Assembly: GCA_028823855.1 (NCBI GenBank)
Contig: JAPPFL010000018.1
Location: 1 to 64,000, forward strand
Direction of reading: 5' to 3'
DNA: 64,000 nucleotides
From: Albidovulum sp.
GTDB lineage: Bacteria; Pseudomonadota; Alphaproteobacteria; Rhodobacterales; Rhodobacteraceae
The notes under the pieces are model-generated. The model had not been told where the DNA came from and made no database searches. It saw only the letters and a list, made by a program, of their open reading frames with translations. Shown one piece after another: positions 47,160-57,331 of this stretch. Position numbers and translations under genes: made by a program. The stretch's first letter is position 1; every line of letters starts with the position of its first letter.

Positions 47160-47785
47160 TTGCCTGGCAAACGAGGTCGGACCTCTCGGCGAGAGGCACA
47201 GGCGGTTCGTCGCCGTGCGTGACGCGTTCTCTGTCGAACCGTTCGTCGGCGGCCAGTGCAGGATCTAGCGCGGCCGCCTACCGGAGGATCGCATGGCGCA
47301 CGCGCGTTCGTGGCCAAGGCAGTCTGGGACCCTCCGACGACGAACTTCCTGGTCATCCGGATCGAGGCGGACCCGAAGCTTCGCAGCCTCTGCGGCTGGC
47401 CTGGCCTCTCGCGAGTTTCGAGCGAGTCAACGTTTTCGCGCGAGTTCAAGGAGTTCGCCTACGCCGACCTGCCGGGCCGGATGTACCGTGCGCTGGTCGA
47501 GGATGCTTATCGGGACGCGATTATCGGCCACGTCTCGCGGGATTCGATCACGGCCATGGCGCGCGAGCGGCCGGCAGCAAAGGCGGAAACGATGCCGAAG
47601 TACAAACGCGGCCGCCCGCCTAAGGGGAAAGAACGCACGAAGGAGCCGTCCTGGCTGTAACGCCAGCTGACGGGCATAGAGACGGGCTAGATGGTCGAGG
47701 AGCTTCCGGCGGCCTGCGACGTCGGCACCAAACGCAACGCCAAGAGCCACCCGATCTCGGGGACTGGTTACGAGCTGAAATGCTG
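47160..47785 (+). pseudogene. Broken IS4/IS5-superfamily transposase, N-terminal part
   Basis: Remains of a DDE transposase with a DUF772-type start. One frame gives ERHRRFVAVRDAFSVEPFV, then the frame shifts near 47235-47290 to GARAFVAKAVWDPPTTNFLVI, LRSLCGW and SSESTFSREFKEFAYADLP. GHVSRDSITAMARERP is the usual IxRDSTAIxARE motif. KRGRPPKGKER follows. After SWL there are two in-frame stops, yet homologous text continues to ACDVGTKRNAKSH near 47740. It then ends, so the catalytic C-terminal half is gone. The block is far more GC-rich than the surroundings. Confidence 0.75.
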
Positions 47786-48150
47786 CGCGTAACATTTTCG
47801 TTTCTAAGTTGCGGCGGCTCGAAGAGGTCAGATTTTCCAGCGGCGTCGCAGCAATCATCGCAAATTAAGTTTTGCGCGTCACACTTATTCGGCGGGCTGA
47901 TCTCCGGTGGCGTGAGGTGTCGTCGGCCTCGGGCCCCGGGCCGTATGCCTTCTCCCGTTCGGTCAGCTCGGACGCCCCGTAACCGTGAACGTGGCGGGAT
48001 TCCCGCAGTGCCATGACATCCCTGAACCGCAACTCGAGCACGGCCTTTCCAAGCACATTGAACAAGCAGGAGCAATTGTCACGGTACGTGTAAACCGGCG
48101 TTTCGGACAGGAGCGACAGAGTACAAATTCAATATGACGACATTTTTGTA
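47786..48150. other. GC-mixed stretch between two transposase remnants
   Basis: About 365 bp. The right part (47865-48065, minus) reads as a protein-like frame with LELRFRDVMALRESRHVHGYG, which I cannot assign. No functional gene is supported. It could be the tail of another mobile element. Confidence 0.4.
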
Positions 48151-49353
48151 TCACGCCGCCAGCGGCTTGAGCGCCGCCGCGCGATTGTCGTTGGCCGCCA
48201 TGGCCTCCCAGGCGCGGTCGAATCGCCCCGACTTGATCAGGGCTCTTAAAGTCAGTACTGCCTGGCCGCCGGCCATGCTCCAGCGCATGCCCGATCCCTT
48301 CATCCTACAGGCGACGAGCGTCTTGTTGGCGGCCTCCACGATGCCCGAGCCGATCGGCAGCTTCCTGTCCCGGAGCTCGCGATAGCGCATGCGGGAGCGG
48401 TTCTTGCGGAAAAAATTCAGCTCGCGCTCCAGATCGGCGCGGCTGGCGCGCGGCTGTTCCGGAGATGGCGGATGGAGCGGATGACGCGGTCCACGCCGCC
48501 TCTTCTGACCTTGAGCTCGTCGCGCCACCTGCGGAACCACGCGTCCGGGTCGCGGGCGTGCGCCGCGACCGCGCCGAGGTGCTCGCAGGCGCGCCGGAAG
48601 TCGACCGCCTCGGCCTCCGGGTCGAGCTTGGAAAGGAAGCTCCAGTTGTCCGGCGCCGCGTCGGCGACGGCGACGAGCGCGAGATCGAGGCGCATCGCTC
48701 GCGCCGGCGCACAATGAGATCACCACCCCGTCAAGGGAGGCCGACGCCGAAACCGCCGCCGGCGGAACGCCGTCCTTCGTCCGGACGCGATCGAGCGTCG
48801 CGTCCTCGATCTACCGCCAGGCGCCGTGCATCGCCGCCGACAGATCCTGCAGCGCGCTCGCCAACGGCGCCATCGGGCCGACCCTGCGCAGGATCTCCTC
48901 CGCATCCTGGAACGGGCAGTGCGACACCGCGAACAGGGAGGCCTTGGCGGCGGGCCACGTCATCCAGCCCGCCAACAGCCCGAGGCTATCGTCCGCCGGC
49001 ATCCAGGAAGGCCGCCCGCGCCTGCGATAGCGCGAGCGCTCGCGCTCCACCGGCCCCATCATCGTCATGACCGTCCTAGAGGACCGCCCGGCAAGGCGCC
49101 GGGGCTCGCCGTCCCGCATCAGGCGCGGCTCCGCTACGTCGCAGGACTCGATCAGGGATCGGAGAATGTCCCGCCCGGACGCCGCGGCGATCTCGCCGAC
49201 CATGCTCTCGAAGCCGGCGAAGTCGGAGGCGGCGTCCCCCGGCCCGAAGCGCTGGAGAACGAGGCTTTCGAAGAGCGCCGCCGCGTCCCTGGCCAGCTCG
49301 GCGACGTCCAGGCCCGGATTGGACAGCGGCGGGAAAGTGTGCGAATGTGTCAT
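48151..49353 (-). pseudogene. Broken ISKra4-family transposase
   Basis: The N-terminal part begins at ATG 49353 after AGGAG and runs as MTHSHTFPPLSNPGLDVAEL, through ADDSLGLLAGWMTWPAAKASLFAV, to a TAG at 48811-48813. Homologous text continues past the stop in the same frame (SLDGVVISLCAG), then moves to another frame for AVADAAPDNWSFLSKLDPEAE and WFRRWRDEL, and returns to the first frame for ELNFFRKNRSRMRYRELR, LPIGSGIVEAANKTLVACRMKGSGMRW and ILTLRAL-type ends. So one nonsense codon, two frame changes and an internal loss are visible. Strong GC bias differs from neighbouring sequence. It is inactive. Confidence 0.82.
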
Positions 49354-49669
49354 GGAATGCTCCTTTTTGCAGGCGAGCGTCGTAGAAAAGCGTCGCCAGC
49401 ATACCGTATTCCGGCGGAAGGAGCATTCCCGAATTTTCCGAACTCGCGGCAAAAATCCGCAAGGCACGAGCATTTTGACTCCTCGGGGCCGAATAAACGC
49501 TTGGAACGGCGCGAATCATGCTGATTCGCAGGTAGAATCCTAGAAAACGGCCTATAGATTGTCGCCACAAGAGATTCGCACCCGAGCGACACCGCTCTCA
49601 CCGATACATAGTTCTTTCCTTTGTCCTCGCTTGGCATGACCCAGTCATCTAAATCAGGAAGGCAAGATC

Positions 49670-49939
49670 ATGTTTAAAGAATTGTTCACCGATGGTCCCG
49701 CTATTGAGAGATACCGCACGGCACCGCTTCTCAACGTCCGGCGAGCGGGTCGGCCAGCCTGCGAACTGATGGAAGACGCCTGCGATTCGACCGAGTTCAA
49801 GGAGTTCAATCGCCTATCCGTACCGGCACTGGGAACTGAAGGGGGGCGTTGGCCGCTAGGGTGGTGGCGCAGAGTGCCGCCGTCCACATCAACTACAAGT
49901 ATGTCCGTTACGGTGAGCGCTCCGCCGTCGACCAGTTGA
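49670..49939 (+). pseudogene. Possible integrase (tyrosine recombinase) N-terminal fragment
   Basis: An 89-codon frame starting MFKELFTDGPAIERYRTAPL, which resembles the N-terminal start of phage-type integrases (for example LFxxPxTIERYRSAPLAxxR). After about residue 25 the resemblance is lost, and no catalytic Arg/His/Tyr block follows. GGAAGG precedes the ATG. Its place near a tRNA-Ser gene would fit an island integrase, but the match is short and from memory. Confidence 0.35.
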
Positions 49940-50951
49940 TTCGTCTTTTCGGCTGAAACTCCGGATCCCGTTCGGAAAACGGCCGGACGCCGCCCTTCGG
50001 AAGAGGCGGCGCGAAAGGGCGTGGCACAGCGACGAATATGTTCAACCAATGTCCGGTCGCGGTTGCAGTGCCGCGTTTTACGACCCAAATCACCGAAATT
50101 TCTGGCCGCGCTTGATTCAGGCACCACATCGGAACGATAGCTTGGACCGTTGCAATTCGCTCCGACGAATTAATTTTGGCACTCCGACATAGTGCGAAAA
50201 TCTCCGAAATCTAACTGGTTCTAAGTTTTGTCTTCCAGCCTATTTGAAGCCGTTGTGCTGCTTATATCCGGTGTAGTATCAGCGATACGAATTGACACTA
50301 TGGCTGAAAGCGCTTTTCGCTCCCTGTTGAACGCAACATGTTATTTTGTCTGAAGAAAAAGAGCTAGTATGGCCATTTCCGTTTTGGCTTGTACCGGTTA
50401 TCCATGACTTTCGCGGGCATATGATTGGGAACGGAAGCAGCGGAGTTCATGGACACGCGCGGGTGGAATACAGGCTTATTAGCATCACGCAAATCGCCGT
50501 CATTGAGTGGTGCTAGCACGGAAGTGTCTACCGTCGATCTGTCAACACGAAACCAAACGCGATGCCAACTACGAATCGGGGAAGAGACCCCATGCCAACG
50601 TCGCCATGCTGGCCGCCACGAAAAATCAACTATAGCATGTAACACTTACATAAAATTTCCGGACGCTTATCGAAAATTTTATTCAATTGTTCTGATGGCC
50701 TGATGGACATAGGGTGTGCCTACCGCATCGGAGTTTGAGACCCTTGGCGACTCCGGAGAAGAAGCACCAATTTCAAATTTTTGGGCAAACTAGGGATAAT
50801 TCGGCAACGTGTTGGTCAAGGGTGACAAAGGTGCCGACTCCGGACGGAGGGAAGTCCTCGACGAAAAGTGAAAAACTGCGATTCTGTCTCAGGAAGCCTA
50901 GATTGACAGTCCGATTCATTTTCTCGCTTGTTTGCTCTTGCCAAGGTGGAA
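49940..50951. other. Unassigned stretch in the island
   Basis: About 1 kb with no gene that can be supported. Frames at 50364-50645 (-) and 50425-50703 (+) overlap each other and show no family motif. Part of it may be mobile-element debris. Confidence 0.45.
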
Positions 50952-52229
50952 TTAGCGAGAGTGCTGGTATTTTATTGCCCTTCTATGAATCTCCAAAAAT
51001 CGCCAGATAAACGGTGTCCAACTCACTCCGGATGAGGAGCAAAACCGCCGAATATCCAATATCTCGTCCAAAAGTTTTGCGGCCGACATGGAATTGGCCG
51101 TTTCAGAACCGCCCGAAAAAATTAGTTTGAACGGTTGAATACGAATCTTGAGATCTTTGAAATCAAGATGGGCCGGTTGTTTTTTTTCTCTGTAAATTTT
51201 TTTTCGTGGTACGTTTGAATGGGGAATGACCAACGGCGATTCAAAGGCAAGCAAATCATTTAATGGCTCTTTACATTTCTGCTGGAATTCAGGCGAAAAG
51301 CTACTGATTTCAGAGACGGATTTTTTTTGCCATTGTCTTTTGTCAATATCGAGGGGCACATCCAGCACTTTGCTGGCAGTTTGCAGGCAATCCAACATGT
51401 GCAGTGTCATAGACGGATGGTCGGGACCGAGTTTCCCCTGGTATGGATCATCCTCGTATTCACAAACGAACTGCCGGACGGTTGTAGATGATTCTTTCAC
51501 AAGCCCGTACCTCTCACGAACGGCACTTGCTCCCGTCGACGCAGGAGATTCTCCGCCTATAGTGATAGGTAAGTCTATCTTTTGTACGGGAGTTTTTGCC
51601 ATCATTATGTTTTGCATCGCCGCATATACATCAGGGCATACGCACCAAAAGTATGGACCACCGTGGTGTTTTCGAACTCGGTCTATTAGTCGGCGAGACA
51701 CGCATCCATGATAGATCATTACTCCTTCCTGATAGCTACGAAATCTACCGCTGCAAATGCGTTTCAAAAGTTTTTGGGGATCAATTGCACTGCGGGATGC
51801 GGCAACTTTTTGAATTCGGAGATTTAAATTACCTGGTTTGCCGGTTTCTGGATCCGGCCAAATGTAATTGACAACGCGCCATTTGACAGCGTCGGCATCA
51901 GTTTCTTCAAGGATTTTTTTGAGAAGCCAAAGACCATGAGGTGCAACGGCATCGTCGTCGCCGATAAAGAGTACATGACTTCCCGAAGAATTCGAAAGTG
52001 CAAATTCGAAATTCTGCCGCATTGACAACCGTTGCAGCGATTTACGGTAAATTATCCGCTTATCCGAAAATGAATTTACAATCTCATGGGTGTTGTCTTC
52101 GCTTGCATTGTCAGAAATTACGATTTCGACAGGGCAGTCGGAATTGTCGGCAGCGACTAGAGCAGAACCAATGCTACTTAGCAAATATCTTCCGCGCGAA
52201 CGCGTGGGAATAATTACACTCAATTTCAT
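50952..52229 (-). CDS. Family 2 glycosyltransferase with long C-terminal region
   Basis: A 425-residue GT-A glycosyltransferase of the island. The N-terminal domain has LSVIIPTRSRGRYLLSSIGSAL, VEIVISDNASEDNTHEIV near residue 34 and the D-x-D run VLFIGDDDAVAPHGLW near residue 86. The C-terminal 200 residues are not recognised and contain no clear membrane segment. It likely adds one sugar of the surface polymer. It is not part of a tight operon; the next gene to its right is tRNA-Ser. Confidence 0.88.
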   Translation of the reverse strand: MKLSVIIPTRSRGRYLLSSIGSALVAADNSDCPVEIVISDNASEDNTHEIVNSFSDKRIIYRKSLQRLSMRQNFEFALSNSSGSHVLFIGDDDAVAPHGLWLLKKILEETDADAVKWRVVNYIWPDPETGKPGNLNLRIQKVAASRSAIDPQKLLKRICSGRFRSYQEGVMIYHGCVSRRLIDRVRKHHGGPYFWCVCPDVYAAMQNIMMAKTPVQKIDLPITIGGESPASTGASAVRERYGLVKESSTTVRQFVCEYEDDPYQGKLGPDHPSMTLHMLDCLQTASKVLDVPLDIDKRQWQKKSVSEISSFSPEFQQKCKEPLNDLLAFESPLVIPHSNVPRKKIYREKKQPAHLDFKDLKIRIQPFKLIFSGGSETANSMSAAKLLDEILDIRRFCSSSGVSWTPFIWRFLEIHRRAIKYQHSR

Positions 52230-52775
52230 TTAGGCTGACATCCTTCACATAAATTGGAAAATTAGACCTACGGGGATATTAAATCATAACAAATTTGAAC
52301 TATGTTTGAATCCGTGTTTTTGCAAAATTAGTGGAATTCTTTGGTTATACTCGGCGTATCCATTGAAACAATTCCTCGACAAATATGTTGCCAATACTCG
52401 GGCAGAGTCAACGAAAGAGGCTAGCTACGATGACCGGAATAATGGAAACAATTCAAATTAGTGGTCGAATTGGTTTCGATCGATCAGGAATCTCCCGGAA
52501 ATTTTCGCCTCCAAAGCGGATAACGAGTCAACAATTATCTTTCGACGAATGTCCGTTCTCAATCTAAACAAATGCCGCGAATGGAGAATTTGGATGAGTA
52601 GTTTTAAATTCCCAGCCGCAGGAAATTAATTTTTCGATGCCGTGTTAGACAAAAGTCCGCAGGTTGACCGCGCCGACGAACGAGTTTTGTCATCCGCTAT
52701 AGACTACGGACTTGTTTCTTCTGCTTACAAATAAGTGCTACCGCTATCGATTGCCAACCAATTCACGCCGATGCT
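52230..52775. other. Unassigned stretch between glycosyltransferase and tRNA-Ser
   Basis: About 545 bp without a supported gene. It borders the 3' end of tRNA-Ser. I looked for a second copy of the tRNA 3' end as an attachment repeat and did not find one by eye. Confidence 0.45.
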
Positions 52776-52865
52776 TGGCGGAGAGACAGGGATTCGAACC
52801 CTGGGTACCCGCAAAGGTACAACGGTTTTCGAGACCGCCCCGTTCGACCACTCCGGCACCTCTCC
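52776..52865 (-). tRNA. tRNA-Ser(CGA)
   Basis: The reverse strand folds as a class II tRNA. The acceptor GGAGAGG pairs with TCTCTCC (one G-U), the discriminator is G and CCA is encoded at the 3' end (52776-52778). The anticodon loop CTCGAAA gives CGA (52829-52831), reading UCG. A long variable arm (TTGTACCTTTGCGGGTACC region) is typical of serine tRNAs. The T loop is GTTCGAATC. Its 3' end points toward the accessory island. Confidence 0.95.
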
Positions 52866-52987
52866 TCGCCGCCAAGTCCAATAACAATTCAAGACGAAAT
52901 TGCAAGCCTCGGAAACTAAGTCAATTTGGATTCAATTCTATTTAATTCGCCCGATGCAGAACATCGACCGCCATCGACCATTAGCTG

Positions 52988-53016
52988 TTGACAACTTGTG
53001 CGAATTCCTTCATAGG
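52988..53016 (+). promoter_or_regulatory. Candidate sigma-70 promoter for rplU-rpmA
   Basis: A perfect TTGACA lies at 52988-52993. After 17 bp comes CATAGG (53011-53016), which matches the -10 consensus at three of six places. It is about 100 bp before rplU, leaving a leader. Weak -10, so a candidate only. Confidence 0.35.
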
Positions 53017-53119
53017 CTCTCGGCTTCAACACGCATGCGGCGACGGTTTCAGGCGAACTCAAGTTGGCCGCTTGAAATTGTCGGGGAGCAACTGGGCTTA
53101 ATAATCACAGGTCTATAAA

Positions 53120-53464
53120 ATGTACGCGATAATTCGGACAGGCGGCAAGCAGTACCGCGTCGAAAAGGACGATGTACTTTACATTGAAAAACTTACGGTA
53201 GATCAAGGCGAGACAGTGCGGATCGACGACGTATTGATGATTGGCGGGAACGAAAATACGAAAATAGGGACTCCGCTTGTCGACGGCGCGCATGTTTCGC
53301 TTCGCGTATTTGAACACGTCAAGGACAGAAAAGTCATCAATTTCGTTCGCAGGCGCAGGAAATCTTCGTCCAAACGGACAAAGGGGCACCGGCAGTGGCT
53401 GTCGGTGGTTAAGGTGGAGGGTATTTACGGTCCTGACATCGAAAATAACGAGACCGAGAAGTAA
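53120..53464 (+). CDS. rplU: 50S ribosomal protein L21
   Basis: L21 binds 23S rRNA in the large subunit. The 114-residue product begins MYAIIRTGGKQYRVEKDDVL, the family start, and has FEHVKDRKVINFVRRRRK and KGHRQWLSVVKVEGI, the rRNA-contact GHRQ block. Usual length is just over 100 residues. It precedes rpmA by 171 bp, the normal pairing. Confidence 0.97.
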   Translation: MYAIIRTGGKQYRVEKDDVLYIEKLTVDQGETVRIDDVLMIGGNENTKIGTPLVDGAHVSLRVFEHVKDRKVINFVRRRRKSSSKRTKGHRQWLSVVKVEGIYGPDIENNETEK

Positions 53465-53635
53465 TGGCCGTATCAAACGGCTGTGCCGCAGTATCTGAGA
53501 GCGTGCATTCCGAATTGGTTCCAAGTAGGAAAATTCGCGGCTTGCCTAGTAAGTGAATGAAGTCGATTTGCTGCCATTGACTAGGCGGCTCGTTCTTTGC
53601 TCCTAACGGCGTTCAAAATTCAAGGAGTTTTTTCC

Positions 53636-53905
53636 ATGGCTCACAAGAAAGCTGGCGGTTCATCGCGCAACGGGCGTGACTCGGCGGGACGAAGGCTGGG
53701 CGTTAAGAAGTTTGGCGGTGAAATTGTCGTTCCGGGGAATATACTGGTTCGGCAGCGCGGGACCAAATTTTGGCCAGGCAAGGGAACGGGCATGGGAAAG
53801 GACCATACTTTGTTCGCTAAGGTCGCTGGTTCTGTCGAATTCCGGAAGGGACTAAGAAGGCGAACTTTTGTTTCGATCGTTCCGCAGGCTGAACCTGCCG
53901 AATAG
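53636..53905 (+). CDS. rpmA: 50S ribosomal protein L27
   Basis: L27 reaches into the peptidyl transferase centre. The 89-residue product begins [22 protein letters not shown], a near-perfect L27 signature, and has [28 protein letters not shown] lies about 7 nt before ATG 53636. An in-frame start at 53597 would add 13 non-conserved residues. It follows rplU. Confidence 0.97.
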   Translation: MAHKKAGGSSRNGRDSAGRRLGVKKFGGEIVVPGNILVRQRGTKFWPGKGTGMGKDHTLFAKVAGSVEFRKGLRRRTFVSIVPQAEPAE

Positions 53906-54408
53906 CTGACGAATGCATTTTTGAATTCCCTTGGAATTACAAGAGTATCCGATCAGCCCTTTTCACCGACGAATTTGGCCGCTTTTTCCCGCGTGAATCG
54001 CAATCAAGAGATTTTCTACGGGCGATTGCATTAAATCGAGCAACCGATCTGCCGCTGTCGCTTTGTTGCGTCCGGATAGGGGAGGTAGCGCTTCAGGATT
54101 TTTGACCAACCAATGGTCCCATGAATAAAGGTCGAAGCCCAGCTTTTGTAGATAGTAGATTTTTGGAACTCGCAACTGTAAGTTGAATTTTGAATGAATT
54201 CTTTGGCAAGCCATAAATTCGAAATTTGTTTCATTTCACCGCGCTCAGAATGGACCGAGAGAATTAAAGCAATTTAGTCGCTAAACACCGATTATTCGAA
54301 CGAGCCTGCCCAGCCCCCCTGAAATGAATTTTTGAAATTGCAGGACATCGATTCTAGCAACAAATAGGAACTGAAAGAAATCGTAAACTCTAACGCGACG
54401 TATTCTCG
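53906..54408. other. Gap between rpmA and obgE
   Basis: About 500 bp. A minus-strand frame at 53963-54214 encodes 83 residues (KIYYLQKLGFDLYSWDHWLV) without recognisable family. In relatives a GNAT acetyltransferase often sits here; no CoA-loop motif is seen. No gene is supported. Confidence 0.4.
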
Positions 54409-55446
54409 ATGAAATTTGTAGACACCGCTAAGGTATTTGTCCGCTCCGGAAACGGCGGCAATGGTGCAATGAGCTTCCGTCGAGAGAAATTCGTCGAATT
54501 TGGCGGCCCGGACGGTGGCGATGGCGGTAAGGGCGGCGATGTATGGCTTAAAGCGAGTGCCGACCTCAATACTCTTGTAGATTTCCGCTTTCGGCGAAAA
54601 TACGTTGCAAAGGACGGAAAGTCCGGCATGAGCCGTGCGCGCACTGGAGCGGACGGCGAGGACATAAAATTGGTGATTCCAGCTGGAACGCAAGTCATTG
54701 ACGATGATTCCGGCATCCTGCTAGCGGACCTGACCGATGACGGGCAAACGGTTCTCATAGCGCGCGGTGGCAAGGGAGGATTGGGCAATTTACGGTTCAA
54801 ATCGTCATTGAATCGGGCGCCTAGGAAATCGACTCCTGGCGAACCGGGTCTGCAATTCAACCTCTTCCTGAAATTAAAGGTCATTGCGGATGTTGGATTG
54901 CTTGGATTGCCTAATTCGGGAAAATCCACATTCTTGTCAGTTGTGTCAAATGCTCGTCCCAAAATTGCCGACTATCCTTTTACCACCCTTTGGCCGCATC
55001 TGGGAGCAGTGGCAATTGAAGGTTTCGATTTTGTGATTGCCGATATTCCCGGAATAATTGAAGGAGCGAGCCAGGGCAGGGGACTCGGAGACAGGTTTCT
55101 CCAGCACATTGAACGATGCAAGCTCTTGGTTCACCTAGTTGACGGTACATCGGAAGATTTAGCGCTGGACTATTGTACCGTCGTCAACGAACTTGTGTCA
55201 TACGGAGCCGGGATTGATCAAATTAGGAGAATAACCGTCCTAAGCAAATCCGACGCTCTCGGTACTGAAGAAAGAAAAAGAAAATCCAGCGTACTTGAAA
55301 AAGCGGCAGGCGTATCGGTTGCGCCCATCTCCTCTGTAAGGGGAGAAGGCATCCGGGCGCTGTTGGAGCACATTGCGGGCATCTTGGAGGAGATGCGCAT
55401 GGAAGCCAAATTGGAGGCGCGGAAGTGGACCCCGGAAAGCCGCTGA
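54409..55446 (+). CDS. obgE: GTPase ObgE/CgtA
   Basis: Obg is an essential GTPase in 50S assembly and cell-cycle or stress control. The 345-residue protein has the glycine-rich Obg fold (KVFVRSGNGGNGAMSFRREKFVEFGGPDGGDGG) and the G domain with LLGLPNSGKSTFL (G1), DIPGIIEGA (G3) and LSKSDAL (G4, where the usual Asn of NKxD reads Ser). The G5-like PISSVRGEGI follows. It lacks a long C-terminal tail. The proB GTG lies inside its end, so they are coupled. Confidence 0.95.
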   Translation: MKFVDTAKVFVRSGNGGNGAMSFRREKFVEFGGPDGGDGGKGGDVWLKASADLNTLVDFRFRRKYVAKDGKSGMSRARTGADGEDIKLVIPAGTQVIDDDSGILLADLTDDGQTVLIARGGKGGLGNLRFKSSLNRAPRKSTPGEPGLQFNLFLKLKVIADVGLLGLPNSGKSTFLSVVSNARPKIADYPFTTLWPHLGAVAIEGFDFVIADIPGIIEGASQGRGLGDRFLQHIERCKLLVHLVDGTSEDLALDYCTVVNELVSYGAGIDQIRRITVLSKSDALGTEERKRKSSVLEKAAGVSVAPISSVRGEGIRALLEHIAGILEEMRMEAKLEARKWTPESR

Positions 55447-56543
55447 TCAGCGCGAAGCGAATCGTTGTTAAAATCGGATCTTCGCTGCTCGTCGACGATT
55501 CCACCGGTCATCTAAATGTTGGGTGGCTGAAAGGCCTTACGAAAGACATTGCGGACTTTAAGAAGAAAGGTCTCGATATTTTAATTGTCTCCTCCGGTGC
55601 AATCGCTCTTGGGCGCACGACTCTTCGCATGGATTCCAGAGTCCTGTCAGTTGAACGAAGCCAGGCGGCCGCTGCAGTGGGTCAAATAAGATTAGCGCGA
55701 GCATACGATTTAGAACTAGCTCCGCATGGAATAGTGACGGCGCAGATTTTGCTAACGCTTGAAGACAGCGAAAACAGGCGGCGATACTTGAATTCGAGGG
55801 CAACCCTAGCGACACTTTTGGCCGAAGGCGTCGTACCCATTATCAACGAAAACGACACGGTAGCCACCGACGAAATCCGATTCGGAGATAATGACAGGCT
55901 CGCCGCGCAGGTAGCGGTCATGTCGGGTGCCGACGTCCTGGTGCTCCTGTCGGACATTGACGGTCTCTATTCGAGCGACCCAAGGGCTCACCATGATGCG
56001 AAGAGATTGGAAATCGTAAGAAAAATCACGCCGGACATCCAGGCGATGGCGGGAAGAGCGGGAACGAGGATGTCAAAAGGCGGAATGAAAACGAAATTGC
56101 TTGCTGCAAAAACGGCGCTAAGCTCGGGGTGCGCGATGGCAATCACCAACGGATACGTCGAACGTCCGCTCCTGGCGCTTAGCCGCGGTTCCCCGTGCAC
56201 ATGGTTCTTGCCTGAGCGAGATTCGAAAACCGCAAGAAAGCATTGGATTGCCTCAATGAAGACTCGCGGAACGCTTTACATAGATGACGGGGCGGAAATC
56301 GCTCTTAAATCCGGAAAATCGCTTCTGCCTGCAGGCATCTGGAAGACTTCAGGCGAATTCGAGCGCGGCGACTCCGTTGATATCGTTGGTCCGCGCGACG
56401 CGCCTTTGGGCAAGGGGCTGGTACGATACAATTTCGCCGAGGTCGAAAAGATTCTATGCAAAAAGACTTTTGAAGTAGGAGAGATACTTGGATATCCCGC
56501 TCGCGCTGCGGCAGTTCATCGCGACGACATGGTACTGGACTGA
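55425..56543 (+). CDS. proB: Glutamate 5-kinase
   Basis: ProB phosphorylates glutamate, the first and usually feedback-inhibited step of proline synthesis. The 372-residue product has the amino acid kinase domain (RIVVKIGSSLLVDD at the start, INENDTVATDEIRFGDNDRLAAQVA near residue 145, MSKGGMKTKLLAA near residue 215) and a C-terminal PUA domain (GTLYIDDGAEIALKSGKSLLPAGI). The GTG at 55425 has GGAGG 8 nt upstream and overlaps obgE by 22 bp. Confidence 0.96.
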   Translation: MDPGKPLISAKRIVVKIGSSLLVDDSTGHLNVGWLKGLTKDIADFKKKGLDILIVSSGAIALGRTTLRMDSRVLSVERSQAAAAVGQIRLARAYDLELAPHGIVTAQILLTLEDSENRRRYLNSRATLATLLAEGVVPIINENDTVATDEIRFGDNDRLAAQVAVMSGADVLVLLSDIDGLYSSDPRAHHDAKRLEIVRKITPDIQAMAGRAGTRMSKGGMKTKLLAAKTALSSGCAMAITNGYVERPLLALSRGSPCTWFLPERDSKTARKHWIASMKTRGTLYIDDGAEIALKSGKSLLPAGIWKTSGEFERGDSVDIVGPRDAPLGKGLVRYNFAEVEKILCKKTFEVGEILGYPARAAAVHRDDMVLD

Positions 56544-57331
56544 TGTTCAAATGAATCGAGTCCTACGAAGAATTTTTCAAGGGGCCGCCGGAATTCCAAT
56601 ATCGTAAGCCAATCGACGCTACTCGGTTCGGGGAGTAGCGAAACTAATTTTCGTGAATGACAAGCCATCGAAGTTAAACTCTACACGCTGGACTGGTACG
56701 CCTCCCAGGAGAAATCAATATTTAGTGAACAAATTATGGCTGGATTGGGAATTGGACCGGAAAATTTAAAATTCCCTTTGTTTTCGAGCATCAATTGCAA
56801 TTTCAACCTTTGCTTGATAACGGCACCGGGATTTCGAATTCCGACAACATTCTAAAGCGAATCCCCGCCGGCTTGCCTGGCTTTCCAATGCCGTCGCGAG
56901 CTAGCGCGCCAACATTTCGACGCAATGCTCGAAATGCACTCTAGGAACGGAATCGCCGCCATGCCAATGCATTTCCCTCCCGCCGATCCAATTCGGCAAT
57001 TCGGTAGAGCATAACCGCCGAAGCTAGTCGGGCGTCTGCACCTGCCAGGACAAGAAATCTTGCCACTCGCCCTTTCCGTATCCGCAATTCCAGCGCAAAG
57101 CGTGGAATCTTCGAAATTGCTATCTTCTTCGAATTTCCTGTCAGAACAGGCTCTCTTGACGCAATCCGTCAAGGCTTATGCCGGATGGTAGCCGGCGCAG
57201 AATATGTGATTCAGTTTACGGCAATGCCTTGACAAAATATCGATTGGCAAGCGTATTGATCGGATCAACTTCCCGAGCGGGAATTGCCGTAAAGCGGAAA
57301 CTCGGTTCGCACAGTGGATTCGGAGAAAAAA
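56544..57331. other. Unusual gap between proB and proA
   Basis: About 790 bp with no gene that I can support. A minus-strand frame at 56852-57172 has no recognised motif. proB and proA are usually adjacent, so this DNA is either a decayed gene or an old insertion. The proA ribosome site lies at its right end. Confidence 0.45.

Noticed and set aside
48465-49070. 201-codon plus-strand frame rich in Arg and Pro
   Set aside because: Antisense to the ISKra4 transposase remnant in GC-rich DNA.
52230-52900. Attachment-site duplication of the tRNA-Ser 3' end
   Set aside because: No second copy of the T-arm and acceptor sequence was found by eye within the island.
52712-52945. 77-codon plus-strand frame with GFEPWVPAKVQ
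   Set aside because: It is the reverse-strand reading of the tRNA-Ser gene, a well-known false ORF.
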